Below, in pieces: positions 31,416 to 40,758 of a DNA stretch of 64,000 bases (position 1 is its first letter; every line of letters starts with the position of its first letter). The translations under genes were made by a program, and so were the position numbers. The notes under the pieces are model-generated. The model saw nothing but the letters and a program-made list of their open reading frames with translations. It had not been told where the DNA came from and did not search any database. Origin of the DNA: UTCFX2 sp963788305 (GTDB lineage: Bacteria > Chloroflexota > Anaerolineae > Anaerolineales > UBA4823); contig CAWBGK010000011.1 of NCBI GenBank assembly GCA_963788305.1, forward strand, positions 62,001 to 126,000, written 5' to 3'.

Positions 31416-33279
31416 ATCCCCGCCTCCGTCCTCGGTTCCAGCGCCTGAGCGAGAAAAGCGACCCGCCGCAGCTCGTGTTCGACGATATTCTCGATTTTCA
31501 GGAAAGTATGTCCTTCATCCGGGTACAGCAGGAAGTCCACCTGCCTGCCCAGCTTTACCAGCTCATCCCTCGCCGCGATCAACTCGCTCGCCGGGCAGCG
31601 CGGGTCGTTTGCCCCGCAGATCAGCTGCACCGGCGCAGTGATCCGATCCAGCTTAAAGAACGGCGAGCGCTCGCGCCACAGCGCCGCGTTCTCCACCGGG
31701 TCGCCCATGTTCTCGATGTCCCAATGCTGCAGGTCCGCCCGCGAAGCCGCGTTCGACGTGAACCAGTTCAAGAACGGCACGACCGCCGAGCCTGCTCGCC
31801 AGCGCTCTGGATGCTCGGTCAGGCAGGACATCGTCAGGAAGCCGCCGTGGCTGCGCCCGGTCACCGCGATCCGGTTCGGGTCCGCCAGCCCCTCTCTGAC
31901 CAGGTAATCTGCGCCTGCAGCCACATCCATCGTATCCCCGTGCCCCATTTCAAACCGGTTCGCCAGCTGCCATTCGCGCCCGTAGCCTGTCGAGCCGCGG
32001 TAGTTCGGAGCCAGCACGACCCAGCCGCGGCTGGCCATGTGCGCCATGATCGGGTACCACAGGTACTGGAACAGCCACTCCGGCCCGCCGTGGATCACGA
32101 TGACCGCCGGGGGCTTCCCGTCGGACCCCATGCCCGACCCGGCATCCGGCTGATACAGCAAAGCGGGCACGCTCCGCCCGTCCAGGCTGGGATAGGATAT
32201 GTGGCGCGGCAGGATGAAGTCCTCGGGCGCGAAATCCTCCGGCATCGAGTTGGTCAGCTGCCGCCAGTGCCTTTGATCCAGGTCGAAAAGCCACAGGTCT
32301 CCAGGGCGGCGCGAGCTGTCGAATACCAGCACGATGCCCCGTCCATCCGGCGTGAACTTCGGCCGATAATGCACCCCCGGCTCGATCTGGAAAAGCTCCG
32401 GTTCGGCTTTTCCCGGCTCCTGGACCGCCAGCCAGCTGTCCGGCCCCAGGCTGTGGATATACGCCAGCCGGCTGCCGTCCGGCGACCAGTCCGGCTCGCT
32501 CTTATCCCCATTCTTCGCTAGTTGCCCATCCGATTCCACCGTCCTCCAGCTCATAGATCCCAAGGTCGTGCCAGCCGGATAAATCGGACACAAATACCAG
32601 CTGCTTAGAATCTGGCGACCAGCATGGCTGCTTCGCGTTCAGCACCACCCCATTTTGGGAGAGGTACCGCGGCTCACCTGCTGGCTCTCCCTCCCTGATC
32701 TGGATCAGCGCAGTCGTGTGGTCCTGGCCCGCTGCCTTCTGCTACCACCGCCAGCCACTCCCCATCCGGCGACCAGCGCAAATCCCAATGCGGTCCCCCC
32801 TCTGCAAAGACCAGCCTTGGCTCTACGCCAGACCTGAGCCCGCCCTCAGGGTCAAGCGCCAGCAGATACGTGCTGAACCGCCCCGAAATGTTCGAGCTGA
32901 AGGCGATCCAGCGCCCATCAGGCGATTCCTCCAGGTTGGGCTGGATCGTCTCAGGTGTGTCCGGCGTCAGGTTGATCCCAATCCCGCTCCCCAGGTTGAA
33001 CAGCCAGATATCGTAGGCTTCGCTGCCGTCCTCGTCCTGAAGATAAATCAGGTTTTGGCCGTTCTTGCAGAAGCGCGGGCCGAGTTTCGCCCCGGGCCCG
33101 CTGGTGATCTGGCGGAGCTCCCCTCCTGGAGCCAGCTCCAGCAGATAGACCTCCCATTGGCCGCTGCGGTTCCACGAAAAGACGACCTTCTTGCCATCCG
33201 GGGAAACATCGTACCCGGCATAGGGATCCACGCCAGGAATTCGCAGGAGTTTTTCGTAATCAAGAGTTCGGTGCGGCAT
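31412..33279 (-). CDS. S9-family prolyl-oligopeptidase-like serine peptidase, frameshifted
   Basis: The N-terminal beta-propeller has repeated WSPDG-type blades (VSPDGKKVVFSW, ESPDGRWIAFSS, WSPDGEWLAVVA, WSPDSKQLVFVS, WSPDGSRLAYI). The C-terminal alpha/beta hydrolase has the nucleophile in TGRSHGGFL, the Asp in GANDPRC and the His in DEGHTF. The frame changes near 32733 and 32537, both one extra base; about 621 residues result. No signal peptide is seen, so it is cytoplasmic. It probably trims small peptides. Its place between two methyltransferase genes suggests peptide-bound methylated substrates. Confidence 0.9.
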
Positions 33280-33385
33280 AGGTCAAAAGTCCCTTTTCTC
33301 ACTTTCGTTCAGCCGTCCAGAAGTTTCGTGGACATTTATACAATCAGCTCTATTCATACCTGATAACCGAAGGTTGTTCGTCCCC

Positions 33386-34846
33386 TCATACGCCTGGAAG
33401 CCCCTGCATCCCTGCCTCCTCTGCCAGCCGGCTCACCATCCTCGTCAGTTCCTCCAGCTGCGCGGGAGTCAGCTCCGGACGTCGGTAATCCTTCAGCAAA
33501 ACCTGTGTCCTCATTTTTGCCCGCTCAAACGCATCCGTCTTGCCTTCCTCCTGCCAGCTCCGCACCGAGCCCCTGTCGATGATCGCCGACGGTAGGTGCT
33601 GTTCCACGGAAAACAGCTGGCGGGTGGTTTTCTGCTTCAAGAAATCACCCTTAAAGTTGATCCCCTCAAACATCTCCGTCGCCAGCGTCTCGGTCCGCAC
33701 CTGCACGCCGTCCAGCAGCCTCTGGACCATCCCGATCGCCTCCGCGTCCATCACCAGCTTTTCCGGGCTGAAACATGCCAGGAAATCGAGCATCCCCGCT
33801 CCGGAGATCATATTGATCCCCGCCAGCGCGCCTACCAGCGCAGTCATCCCGCTCTCCATCCCAGCCTGGGCGTCGACCAGCTTCGCATCGCTGGCGCCCA
33901 GATAAGTATGAGTCGGCAGCCCGAGCGACTTGCCCACCTGGGCATTGCAGGCGCCGATCATCGCTGTTTCGATCGCCCCCATCGGGGTTGTCCCTTTGCG
34001 CATGTCGAAGATCGCCGGCGCCCCGCCCCATACAATCGGCGCGCCAGGTTGGGCCAACTGGTGGATCACGATCCCGCTGATGCTTTCAGCGGCGTGCTGC
34101 ACCACGGCGCCCAGCAGGGTGACCGGCGCAGCCGCCCCTGCCAGCGGCATCGAGACCATCTGGGCAGGGACCCCCGCCCGGGCCAGCTCGATCAGGTTCT
34201 CCGCCCCGAACGCGCTCCAGATCAACGGCGGCGATGGGCAGACATCGAACACCGCCTGCGGCTTCTCCCGCAGCGCCTTCCTGCCTCCCGCAAAGATCGC
34301 CAGCATATCGATCATTTTCTGCAGTGTGCCGATCGAAAACGCTCCGGTCACCACCGGCTTGGACGAATATTGGAGCACCAGGAACAGCCGGTATAAGTCG
34401 CCGATCTCCTTCGGGACATCGTTGCAGACCACCGCCGTAGATTGGGCAGCGTACTGCGGCAGCATCTCTGCCAGCTTGATGATCTTCACCAGGTCCGCCG
34501 CGTACGAAGGTCGATGCTCGAGCGTATCCGGGTCAAGGATATGCACGCCGGACGAGCCGGGATCGAAATGGACTGCACTGCCGCCGTAATGGATGGCTGG
34601 AATGCCGAAATGATCGTACAGGCTGAATTCGCCTGGCACGGTCGCAAGACACCGCCTGCCAAGCTCCTCAGAGATATGCGCGACTTCCTCCGCCTCATCG
34701 ATCTCAGCGCCCGCTTCCCTCAGCAGCTTCCGCGCTGCAGCCGATTGGACCTTGATCCCTGGCTTAATCATCAGCTGGAAGGCCTCGTCCAGGACTCGTC
34801 CGACCAGTTCCTCACTGAGTAGCTCTATGCCCGCTTGCGCCATCAT
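33386..34846 (-). CDS. MttB-family methyltransferase, non-pyrrolysine, copy 3
   Basis: This intact 486-residue frame starts at ATGATG (34846), with ribosome site AAGGAGCAAAG, and overlaps the stop of the copy upstream. Family motifs include MIKPGIKVQSAAARKLLREAGAE ends, VHILDPDTLEHRPSYAADLVK, GAAAPVTLLGAVVQHAAESI and MISGAGMLDFLACFSPEKLVMD. No UAG codon interrupts it. It has diverged clearly from copies 1 and 2, so the three probably act on different substrates or form different pairs with the one corrinoid protein. Confidence 0.88.
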   Translation of the reverse strand: MMAQAGIELLSEELVGRVLDEAFQLMIKPGIKVQSAAARKLLREAGAEIDEAEEVAHISEELGRRCLATVPGEFSLYDHFGIPAIHYGGSAVHFDPGSSGVHILDPDTLEHRPSYAADLVKIIKLAEMLPQYAAQSTAVVCNDVPKEIGDLYRLFLVLQYSSKPVVTGAFSIGTLQKMIDMLAIFAGGRKALREKPQAVFDVCPSPPLIWSAFGAENLIELARAGVPAQMVSMPLAGAAAPVTLLGAVVQHAAESISGIVIHQLAQPGAPIVWGGAPAIFDMRKGTTPMGAIETAMIGACNAQVGKSLGLPTHTYLGASDAKLVDAQAGMESGMTALVGALAGINMISGAGMLDFLACFSPEKLVMDAEAIGMVQRLLDGVQVRTETLATEMFEGINFKGDFLKQKTTRQLFSVEQHLPSAIIDRGSVRSWQEEGKTDAFERAKMRTQVLLKDYRRPELTPAQLEELTRMVSRLAEEAGMQGLPGV

Positions 34847-36302
34847 CTTTGCTCCTTGTCCGCAGCTGCGATGATTCTGGTCAGCTCGCTCTGATAAAGC
34901 CGGTTCGAGAGCTTCCGGCTGATGGGATCCCAGGATCTGGCGCGCTTTTCCCAACGCCCAATCCGCCGGTCCGTCACGCTTTTCCTGCCATTCGTTGTAG
35001 GGTCTGCGGTCCATGAACTGCGGCAGGAAGATGTCTCGCATATGCCTGCGAGTATGTTTTTCCTTCAAGAAATTCCCACCCGGTCCGACGGCTGCAATCG
35101 TGTCCAGCGCGATCGTCTCCTCATTTACCACGATCCCTTCAAGCGTTTTTCGAACGATATTGAAGATTTCCGTATCCAGCAGCATCTGGGAATATGACCA
35201 GATCCGGCTGCCGTGCAGAAAGCCGACCCCCAGCAGCATGTCGGACATCACGATCGATGCCATCAGCGTCGATAGGCTGTTGTCAACCCCGGCCTGCCAG
35301 TTCGGCTCTTTCGCGCCGGTAGCAAACGACCCCATCGACAGCGGGATATCATAGAAATCGGCCAGCACGTTGGTCGCCGCCCCGAAAAGATAATCTTCCG
35401 GCCCGCCGCCGGTGTAAGCCCCGCTGCGCAGGTCGGATGCCGTCTGGGCAGCCGCGTAAAAGACCGGCGCACCAGGATAGGCTAGCTGGATCAGCGCCGT
35501 ACCCGCAATCACCTCTGCGTTCCCCACTACCAGCGTCCCTGCAGTCGTCGCCGGTCCGGTTGTCAGGCAGGCTGCCATCGTCATGAAACCGACCGGCAGC
35601 CCCGCCTCAGCTCCGATCAGCGCCGCATCCAGGCTCCCGCCGTCGTGTCCCAACGGCGGCGCCGAGCACTGCATGATCGAAAGCACCGGCCTCTTCCGGA
35701 GCGCTTCCCGCCCGCCGGCAATCGCCGACGCCATTTCGACCGCAGCCCGGGCTTCATGGACGGAATAGATGCTCTCCGTCTGGACGTGTTTGGTTGAATT
35801 TTCCCAGATCGCCTTGAGCTCGTGCAGGCCGCGCGTCTCCGGCGGTCGGTCTTGCGCAGAGACAGCCACCCAGTGGAAGGCAACCTCCTCCAGGTAATCT
35901 GCCACCCTGGCGATATCGCCGACGTCCTGCAGGCGCGAGCGCCGCCTTTCTCCGCTCTCGATGTCGATCACCTCGACGCCGCAGCCGTCAGTGCCCAGGT
36001 GGACATGGTTTCCATCCAACGGCAGGTCCTGGCTCGGGTCGCGCCCTGCCAGGCTGTAAGCCGGTGGGGCGTTTCTTAATGCCTCCTCGATCAGCGACCC
36101 CGGCGCCTTTACGATCATCGATTCCCGATCCACCTCCGCCCCAAACGCCTCCCAGATTTCCAGCGCCCGGGGAGAAGGGAAACGTACCCCGACGTTTTCA
36201 ATCACATCGAGGGTTGCTGTATGGATCCGCTTGACGTCCTCAGGAGAAAGGATATTCAGGCTGAGCCTGGGATTGGATAATTGAACGTATGCTGCGTCCC
36301 AT
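34843..36302 (-). CDS. MttB-family methyltransferase, non-pyrrolysine, copy 2, frameshifted
   Basis: The gene follows the corrinoid-protein gene after 12 bases with ribosome site CAGGAGAAGG. The product begins M-D-A-A-Y-V-Q-L-S. The ATG at 36302 needs one G removed (near 36299) to enter the long frame. Near 34901 another extra G must be removed; reading then ends at TGA 34843-34845, overlapping copy 3. The repaired length is 485 residues, nearly equal to copy 3. Motifs include RIHTATLDVIENVGVRFPSP, TTAGTLVVGNAEVIAGTAL and SYSQMLLDTEIFNIV. Left uncorrected, it looks fused to copy 3. Confidence 0.87.
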
Positions 36303-36314
36303 CGCCTTCTCCTG

Positions 36315-36962
36315 CTATTTCCCGACCAGTTTGCGAGCGACCTGAACCGCTCCGATAGCGTCTTCGCTGTAACCGTCAGCATTGATCTCCTTGACCCATG
36401 CCTCTGTTACAGGCGCGCCGCCGACCATCACCTTCACCTTCGGGCGCATCCCCATATCTTCCAGCATCTCCACGACATCCCGCTGGCGCACCATGGTCGT
36501 CGTCAGCAGTGCGCTCACGCCGATGATATCGGCGTTCACCTCGCGCGCCTTTTCAACCAGCTTCGCAACCGGAACATCCACTCCCAGATCATATACCTGG
36601 AAGCCCGATGCAGAGAGCATCGTCCCCACCAGCGTTTTCCCAATATCGTGGATGTCGCCGTGGATCGTCGCAATCACCACCCTGCCCAGCACCTCCCGCT
36701 CGGTCCCCCGCCGGGCCATCTCTGGCTCCAGCGTGCTCACAGCGGTCTTCATCGCCTCTCCCGCCATCACCAGCTCCGGCAAATAGGCGTTCCCGCAGCT
36801 GAACTCGTCCCCCACATAGTTTACGCCGATGACAAATCCCTTGTTGATCGCATCCAGGGGGTCGATCCCCTGCGCGATCGCCTGGTTGGCGAGCCTTTCG
36901 GCGGCCTCCGTATCACCTTCGATGATGCTTTGCGCCATGGCTTTAAACAATTCTTCTGACAT
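36315..36962 (-). CDS. Corrinoid (methyl carrier) protein, MtbC/MttC type
   Basis: The 215-residue protein has the B12-binding-2 helical cap (residues 1-85) and a Rossmann-like B12 domain. The cobalt-ligand motif is GDIHDIGKT, and VMVGGAPVTEAWVKEINADGY forms the rest of the site. It accepts the methyl group from an MttB-type enzyme and passes it to a second methyltransferase, usually onto tetrahydrofolate. ATG 36962 has a strong site (AAGGAGATCAC). No methylcorrinoid:folate methyltransferase and no RamA-type activator gene is in this window. Confidence 0.95.
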   Translation of the reverse strand: MSEELFKAMAQSIIEGDTEAAERLANQAIAQGIDPLDAINKGFVIGVNYVGDEFSCGNAYLPELVMAGEAMKTAVSTLEPEMARRGTEREVLGRVVIATIHGDIHDIGKTLVGTMLSASGFQVYDLGVDVPVAKLVEKAREVNADIIGVSALLTTTMVRQRDVVEMLEDMGMRPKVKVMVGGAPVTEAWVKEINADGYSEDAIGAVQVARKLVGK

Positions 36963-37054
36963 AGTGATCTCCTTGTGTAGCTTAAAAATGTTGAAGAGTT
37001 CCAAACTTCAGGCGATCCTCGCGCCTTATATTGCAATGCCGAATCCGGTTGTGG

Positions 37055-37789
37055 TCATTTTTTCTGCTCTTGTGCCTCGAACCTCTCATCCGGGATCCCC
37101 AGGAATTCCACCAGCTCCTTCCTCAGGTTGCGGAGGTGCGCAACCGTGCAGGCTTCAGCCAGCTGCGGGTCGCCCTCCTTAATCGCCTGCAGGATCGCGA
37201 AGTGCTCGTCGTATTCACGCATCAAGCTCGCTTCAAGCAGCTCGGGATGGCGAAACATATACTCGTACAGCAGCCAGTCGGGGAACTGGTTAGAGGACAT
37301 TTCGCAGAGCTTGCGCAGCAGCGAGTTGCCGCTTAAATCTGCTATCAACAGGTGAAATTGGCGGTTTAACCGGCGGAGCGCAGACATATCCTCCAGGGTG
37401 GTCAGCCCTCTCATCTGCTCGACGATTTGCTGCATGCTTTCCAGGTTCTCGTCCGAGATATTCAGCGCAGCCATCCGAGCCGCAGCGCTTTCCAGGATCA
37501 GCCGCAGGGTATAGGCTTCAACGATCTCCTCGGGGCTCCTCTCAGGGACTCGCACGCCGCGATACGGCACGCGTTCCGCCAGCCCGACCGAGACCAGCAG
37601 GTCCAGGGCCTCGCGCACGGGTGTCTGGCTCACCCCAAGCCGGGAGGCGATTTCTTCCTGTCTCAGCCATTCTCCAGGCGAACATTTCCCCGCCACAATC
37701 CGCTGATGCAGCAGGTCAAACACGCCCTCCCTGAGCGATTTTCTGCGAATCCATTCCCCCTGCTCGCCAGGGCTTATCTCGTATTCCAT
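37055..37789 (-). CDS. GntR-family regulator (FCD/FadR subfamily)
   Basis: The 244-residue product has an N-terminal winged helix (LRQEEIASRLGVSQTPVREALDLL) and an FCD ligand domain. Metal-binding residues are likely in FHLLIADLSGNSLL and EHFAILQAI. ATG 37789 is preferred; a TTG at 37810 could add 7 residues. It is first in the methyltransferase operon and probably controls it in response to a substrate or metabolite. A perfect palindrome lies 50 bases upstream. Confidence 0.92.
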   Translation of the reverse strand: MEYEISPGEQGEWIRRKSLREGVFDLLHQRIVAGKCSPGEWLRQEEIASRLGVSQTPVREALDLLVSVGLAERVPYRGVRVPERSPEEIVEAYTLRLILESAAARMAALNISDENLESMQQIVEQMRGLTTLEDMSALRRLNRQFHLLIADLSGNSLLRKLCEMSSNQFPDWLLYEYMFRHPELLEASLMREYDEHFAILQAIKEGDPQLAEACTVAHLRNLRKELVEFLGIPDERFEAQEQKK

Positions 37790-37838
37790 AAGGTCATACA
37801 ACCTTTCCAAAATAGCGGGGGTTTTGCTTATCGATCGT

Positions 37839-37851
37839 ATGTATAATACAT
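37839..37851. promoter_or_regulatory. Candidate GntR operator
   Basis: ATGTATAATACAT is a perfect 13-bp palindrome overlapping a TATAAT-like -10 region upstream of gntR. Its TGTAT/ATACA half-sites resemble FCD-type GntR operators. Binding would block the operon promoter. Confidence 0.5.
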
Positions 37852-37973
37852 TATATATAATTATCTGGATAAGGTAAAGCTAAAAAATCCATTTGGTTAG
37901 CCTTGTTTTTCTGCGCGCGATCATCGCGGATGCCCCCTGACCATCAGAACTTTATCTGCAGTTGTGCTTGCGA

Positions 37974-38192
37974 TCAGGTTAGAGAATGGATCTCGAATTC
38001 CATTCCCAGCTTACCTAACCTCGCTTGTACCTCTTCTCGCCAATCCCATGGAAATCGCAGGGCAATCCCGCAATCGCTCGAAAGTTCACGCGGCGTTGGG
38101 ACCAATTTAACATCCAAACCATCTTTGACCAGGACTTTCTCAGCCCTCAAAGCAGATGAAGTAGTGTGAAACAGAACAACTCCTGAGCTCAT
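37974..38192 (-). CDS. DUF3343 putative Se/S carrier protein
   Basis: The 72-residue protein matches the DUF3343 pattern: an N-terminal beta strand, a helix (ALRAEKVLVKDGL), KLVPTPRELSSDCGIALRF with one conserved Cys, and an acidic tail. DUF3343 proteins are repeatedly found with selenium-utilisation genes and are thought to carry persulfide or perselenide. The ATG overlaps the stop of the aminotransferase gene (ATGA), showing translational coupling. It is the last gene of the selenium cassette. Confidence 0.85.
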   Translation of the reverse strand: MSSGVVLFHTTSSALRAEKVLVKDGLDVKLVPTPRELSSDCGIALRFPWDWREEVQARLGKLGMEFEIHSLT

Positions 38193-39337
38193 GATGCCGC
38201 TAACTTAGCAGTTGCCTGAATTGTTTGGTCAATCTCTTCTATCGTCGCATTTGGACCCAGCGCCAACCTCACAGTGCCCTCTGGGAATGAGCCGATGCTC
38301 CGGTGAGCTGCTGGCGCACAGTGCAGCCCAACCCGGCAGAATATTTGATACTCTTCATCCAGCCGGTATCCAACTTCCGAGACACGCTTGTTCTGCATTC
38401 TCAATGAGACAATCCCAGTGGCTTGCCTCGGATTCGTTGGGCCGAACAAATATAGACCCGAAATATTACCCAGACCATTCCGAAGTCGCTCAACGAGCTC
38501 AACCTCGTATTCGCGCAAGGCTTGCAACCCACGTCTTTGCACCCAGCGGATACCTGCCCCCAGCCCGGCAATCCCGGCTCCGTTAGGTGTCCCGCTTTCA
38601 TAACGGTCAGGCAGATCATCTGGCTGGATTTCGAATTCGGATCGGCTGCCTGTCCCGCCGCGCACCAGCGGTAAGAGCTCTCCAGGGTCGAAATCATCCG
38701 CCAGTACCAGACCGCCCGTACCCGGCGGACCTTGCAAGCCTTTATGTCCGGTAAATGCAAGCAAGTCAACACCTAGCTCAGCCATATCGATCACTAAAAC
38801 ACCCGCCGATTGCGCAGCATCGACCAACAGAAAGGCTCCAGCAGCATGCGCTAGCGCTGCGATTTCAGCAATCGGTGCGATCGTCCCGGTAACATTGCTC
38901 GCGTGGTTGAGGATCACTAACCGAGCGCCATCCTTCAATGCCTCTGAAAATGCAGCCGGCCTCAGTGTTCCGTCCGCCCCAGCCGGGACAATATCGACGA
39001 CCACACCCTGCTTCTCAAGCTCTCGCAGGGGACGCATGACCGCATTGTGCTCCATGCTGCTGGTGACGACACGATTGCCCGGATGAAGCATACCCAGTAT
39101 TCCTAAATTTAGAGCATGGGTCGCGTTGAGCGTGAAGAGCACCCGCAAAGGATCGCTGACTCCAAAAAATTCGGCTACCGTCTCACGCGCGTCATAGACG
39201 ATCCGACCTGCTTCGATCGAGAGCCGATGTCCCGAACGGCCGGGGTTTCCCCCGGCTCGCTCCAAGAAATCCTGCATGGCGTATAGCACTTCTGGCGGTT
39301 TAGGCCATGAAGTTGCCGCGTGATCCAGATAGATCAT
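38189..39337 (-). CDS. Class V aminotransferase, cysteine desulfurase/selenocysteine lyase-like (EF2568 type)
   Basis: This intact 382-residue PLP enzyme starts YLDHAATSWPKPP. It has the PLP-Lys in FTGHKGLQGPPGTGG and a C-terminal active Cys in VGLHCAPAAHRSIG, features of the EF2568-like desulfurase family linked to selenium traits. It would remove sulfur or selenium from cysteine or selenocysteine as an enzyme-bound persulfide or perselenide for the TusA-like and DUF3343 proteins. It lies 18 bases after the TusA-like gene. Confidence 0.92.
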   Translation of the reverse strand: MIYLDHAATSWPKPPEVLYAMQDFLERAGGNPGRSGHRLSIEAGRIVYDARETVAEFFGVSDPLRVLFTLNATHALNLGILGMLHPGNRVVTSSMEHNAVMRPLRELEKQGVVVDIVPAGADGTLRPAAFSEALKDGARLVILNHASNVTGTIAPIAEIAALAHAAGAFLLVDAAQSAGVLVIDMAELGVDLLAFTGHKGLQGPPGTGGLVLADDFDPGELLPLVRGGTGSRSEFEIQPDDLPDRYESGTPNGAGIAGLGAGIRWVQRRGLQALREYEVELVERLRNGLGNISGLYLFGPTNPRQATGIVSLRMQNKRVSEVGYRLDEEYQIFCRVGLHCAPAAHRSIGSFPEGTVRLALGPNATIEEIDQTIQATAKLAAS

Positions 39338-39355
39338 TTTGTCAGCGTGATCCGG

Positions 39356-39556
39356 TCAGGATTCGTCCGCCTCCTGGTTGATTTCAACCGCCCAGTTCAT
39401 CATCTTTGCAGTACGCTCGATATTGTTGCGTGAGGTCGTTAAATCAGTCAGCATGACCACAGTTCCCGTGCCAAGGGCAGCCAGCGCCTGGCGGGTCTGC
39501 ATCGCCGGTTCAGGGCAGGAAAGCCCGCGTACATCGATTATTTTTTGTTCTGTCAT
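39356..39556 (-). CDS. TusA/SirA-like sulfur- or selenium-carrier protein
   Basis: The 66-residue protein begins MTEQKIIDVRGLSCPEPAMQ. It carries the TusA motif CPEP, whose Cys binds persulfide (or perselenide). A ribosome site (TGAGGAGTATCCC) overlaps the stop of the YedE-like gene. In YedE-containing selenium cassettes, this small protein likely receives selenium after transport. It lacks the C-terminal extension of YedF. Confidence 0.9.
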   Translation of the reverse strand: MTEQKIIDVRGLSCPEPAMQTRQALAALGTGTVVMLTDLTTSRNNIERTAKMMNWAVEINQEADES

Positions 39557-39566
39557 GGGATACTCC

Positions 39567-40673
39567 TCAGGTCGTTCTTGTTTCATGCATCGTAAGGCCA
39601 ATAATAATCAAGACAACCAATCCGGCGATTACCGCCGCCGGTCCATAGGCTCCCGGACCAGCGGGCGAGCTGGCCAGGCTGAAATTATGCGCAAAACCCG
39701 CCCCAACGATCATGCCTATGACAAATATGCCCGCGTCGCTGTCGCCTTCTCCGCTCAGGAAAACCTGCCGCCCCGGACACCCTCCGGCCAGCGTAAAAGC
39801 CAATCCAGCCAGAACCATCCCTCCAAAATTCCATAGCCAGTTGGTATGTGCAACCGGCTGTTCCATGAAGCCGGGCTTGAATTGTCCCAGGACGAGATTT
39901 GTTAGGAATGCGGCTAAGACCAACGCCACCACACCGTTGAAAAGATGTGTGTCGCGCAGCAGCACAATATCACGAAGCGCTCCAACCGTGCAGAACCGGC
40001 TGCGTTGAGCCAGGAATCCGATTAACAATCCCACCCCAAGCGATAACAAAAGTGGAGCATATTGGCTGCCAGGACCCTTTTCGGAGAAGAAGATCGGTCC
40101 CACCGGGTTTCCTTCAGCGTCTCTTCCAAATAGCGGGGCTGCAATCAGCAGGACCAAAAAAATGAACATGATTACCGGCATCACCCAACCGACGACTGCC
40201 GATGCCGGGCGGCTGCGCCCAAGGCTGAACCCACGTTTAAGAAAGATTATTCCCAGCCCAATGCCTGCAGCAAGGCCGATGATGCCGGGGATAGCGTTCC
40301 AATCCCCACCTCCCAGCCGCAGATAAGCTCGCCAGGGACAGCCCAGAAATACCAGTGCCCCAATCATCGCAAACATACCTAGCAGAAAACGCACTAAAGG
40401 TGAAGAACCGCCACGCGGCTTAAATTCGCGAAAGAGCATTGCCGCGATGAGCGATCCAAACACGAAACCCATGATCTCTGGTCTCAAATATTGCACGGTC
40501 GCAGCCCGGTGCAGTCCCAATGCCCCCGCTATATCCCGGTTGAAACAGGCGACGCAAATCCCCATGTTGCCCGGATTGCCGAAATTGACCAGGATTGGAG
40601 CAAGCACACCGACAAAAATACCGGTAAGGATAGGCCCCCAACGAGAAGTAAGAAATTTAGAAATCGTTTTCAT
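39567..40673 (-). CDS. YedE-like putative selenium transporter membrane protein
   Basis: This intact 368-residue membrane protein has about 9-10 hydrophobic segments. Motifs typical of the YedE-related selenium-metabolism family are GNMGICVACFNRDIAGALGL, LGCPWRAYLRLGGGDWNA, RSRFCTVGALRDIVLLRD and LAGGCPGRQVFLSGEGDSD, with conserved Cys residues likely used in chalcogen passage. It is the first gene of the selenium cassette. The 187-base leader in front holds a UGA-containing mini-frame, a hairpin and a terminator. Confidence 0.92.
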   Translation of the reverse strand: MKTISKFLTSRWGPILTGIFVGVLAPILVNFGNPGNMGICVACFNRDIAGALGLHRAATVQYLRPEIMGFVFGSLIAAMLFREFKPRGGSSPLVRFLLGMFAMIGALVFLGCPWRAYLRLGGGDWNAIPGIIGLAAGIGLGIIFLKRGFSLGRSRPASAVVGWVMPVIMFIFLVLLIAAPLFGRDAEGNPVGPIFFSEKGPGSQYAPLLLSLGVGLLIGFLAQRSRFCTVGALRDIVLLRDTHLFNGVVALVLAAFLTNLVLGQFKPGFMEQPVAHTNWLWNFGGMVLAGLAFTLAGGCPGRQVFLSGEGDSDAGIFVIGMIVGAGFAHNFSLASSPAGPGAYGPAAVIAGLVVLIIIGLTMHETRTT

Positions 40674-40705
40674 AATTCAGGTTCCTTTCATAGTTTTAAA
40701 ACAAA

Positions 40706-40736
40706 ATGGGTCTCTGCACGCAGGCAAAAGACCCAT
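40706..40736 (-). terminator. Intrinsic terminator/attenuator ahead of the YedE-like gene
   Basis: On the minus strand, ATGGGTCT and AGACCCAT form a perfect 8-bp stem, with an internal CTGC/GCAG pairing possible, followed by TTTGTTTT. It sits 33 bases before the YedE start and after the leader frame, so it can act as an attenuator. The base of its 5' arm overlaps a competing pairing partner (40734-40740). Confidence 0.7.
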
Positions 40737-40758
40737 CCAGAACCCAAATAGCCAGAGA

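Noticed and set aside
28703..37789. Pyrrolysine-containing trimethylamine methyltransferase operon
   Set aside because: None of the three MttB frames contains an in-frame UAG, and no pylS/pylT-like sequence is seen. They are non-pyrrolysine relatives.
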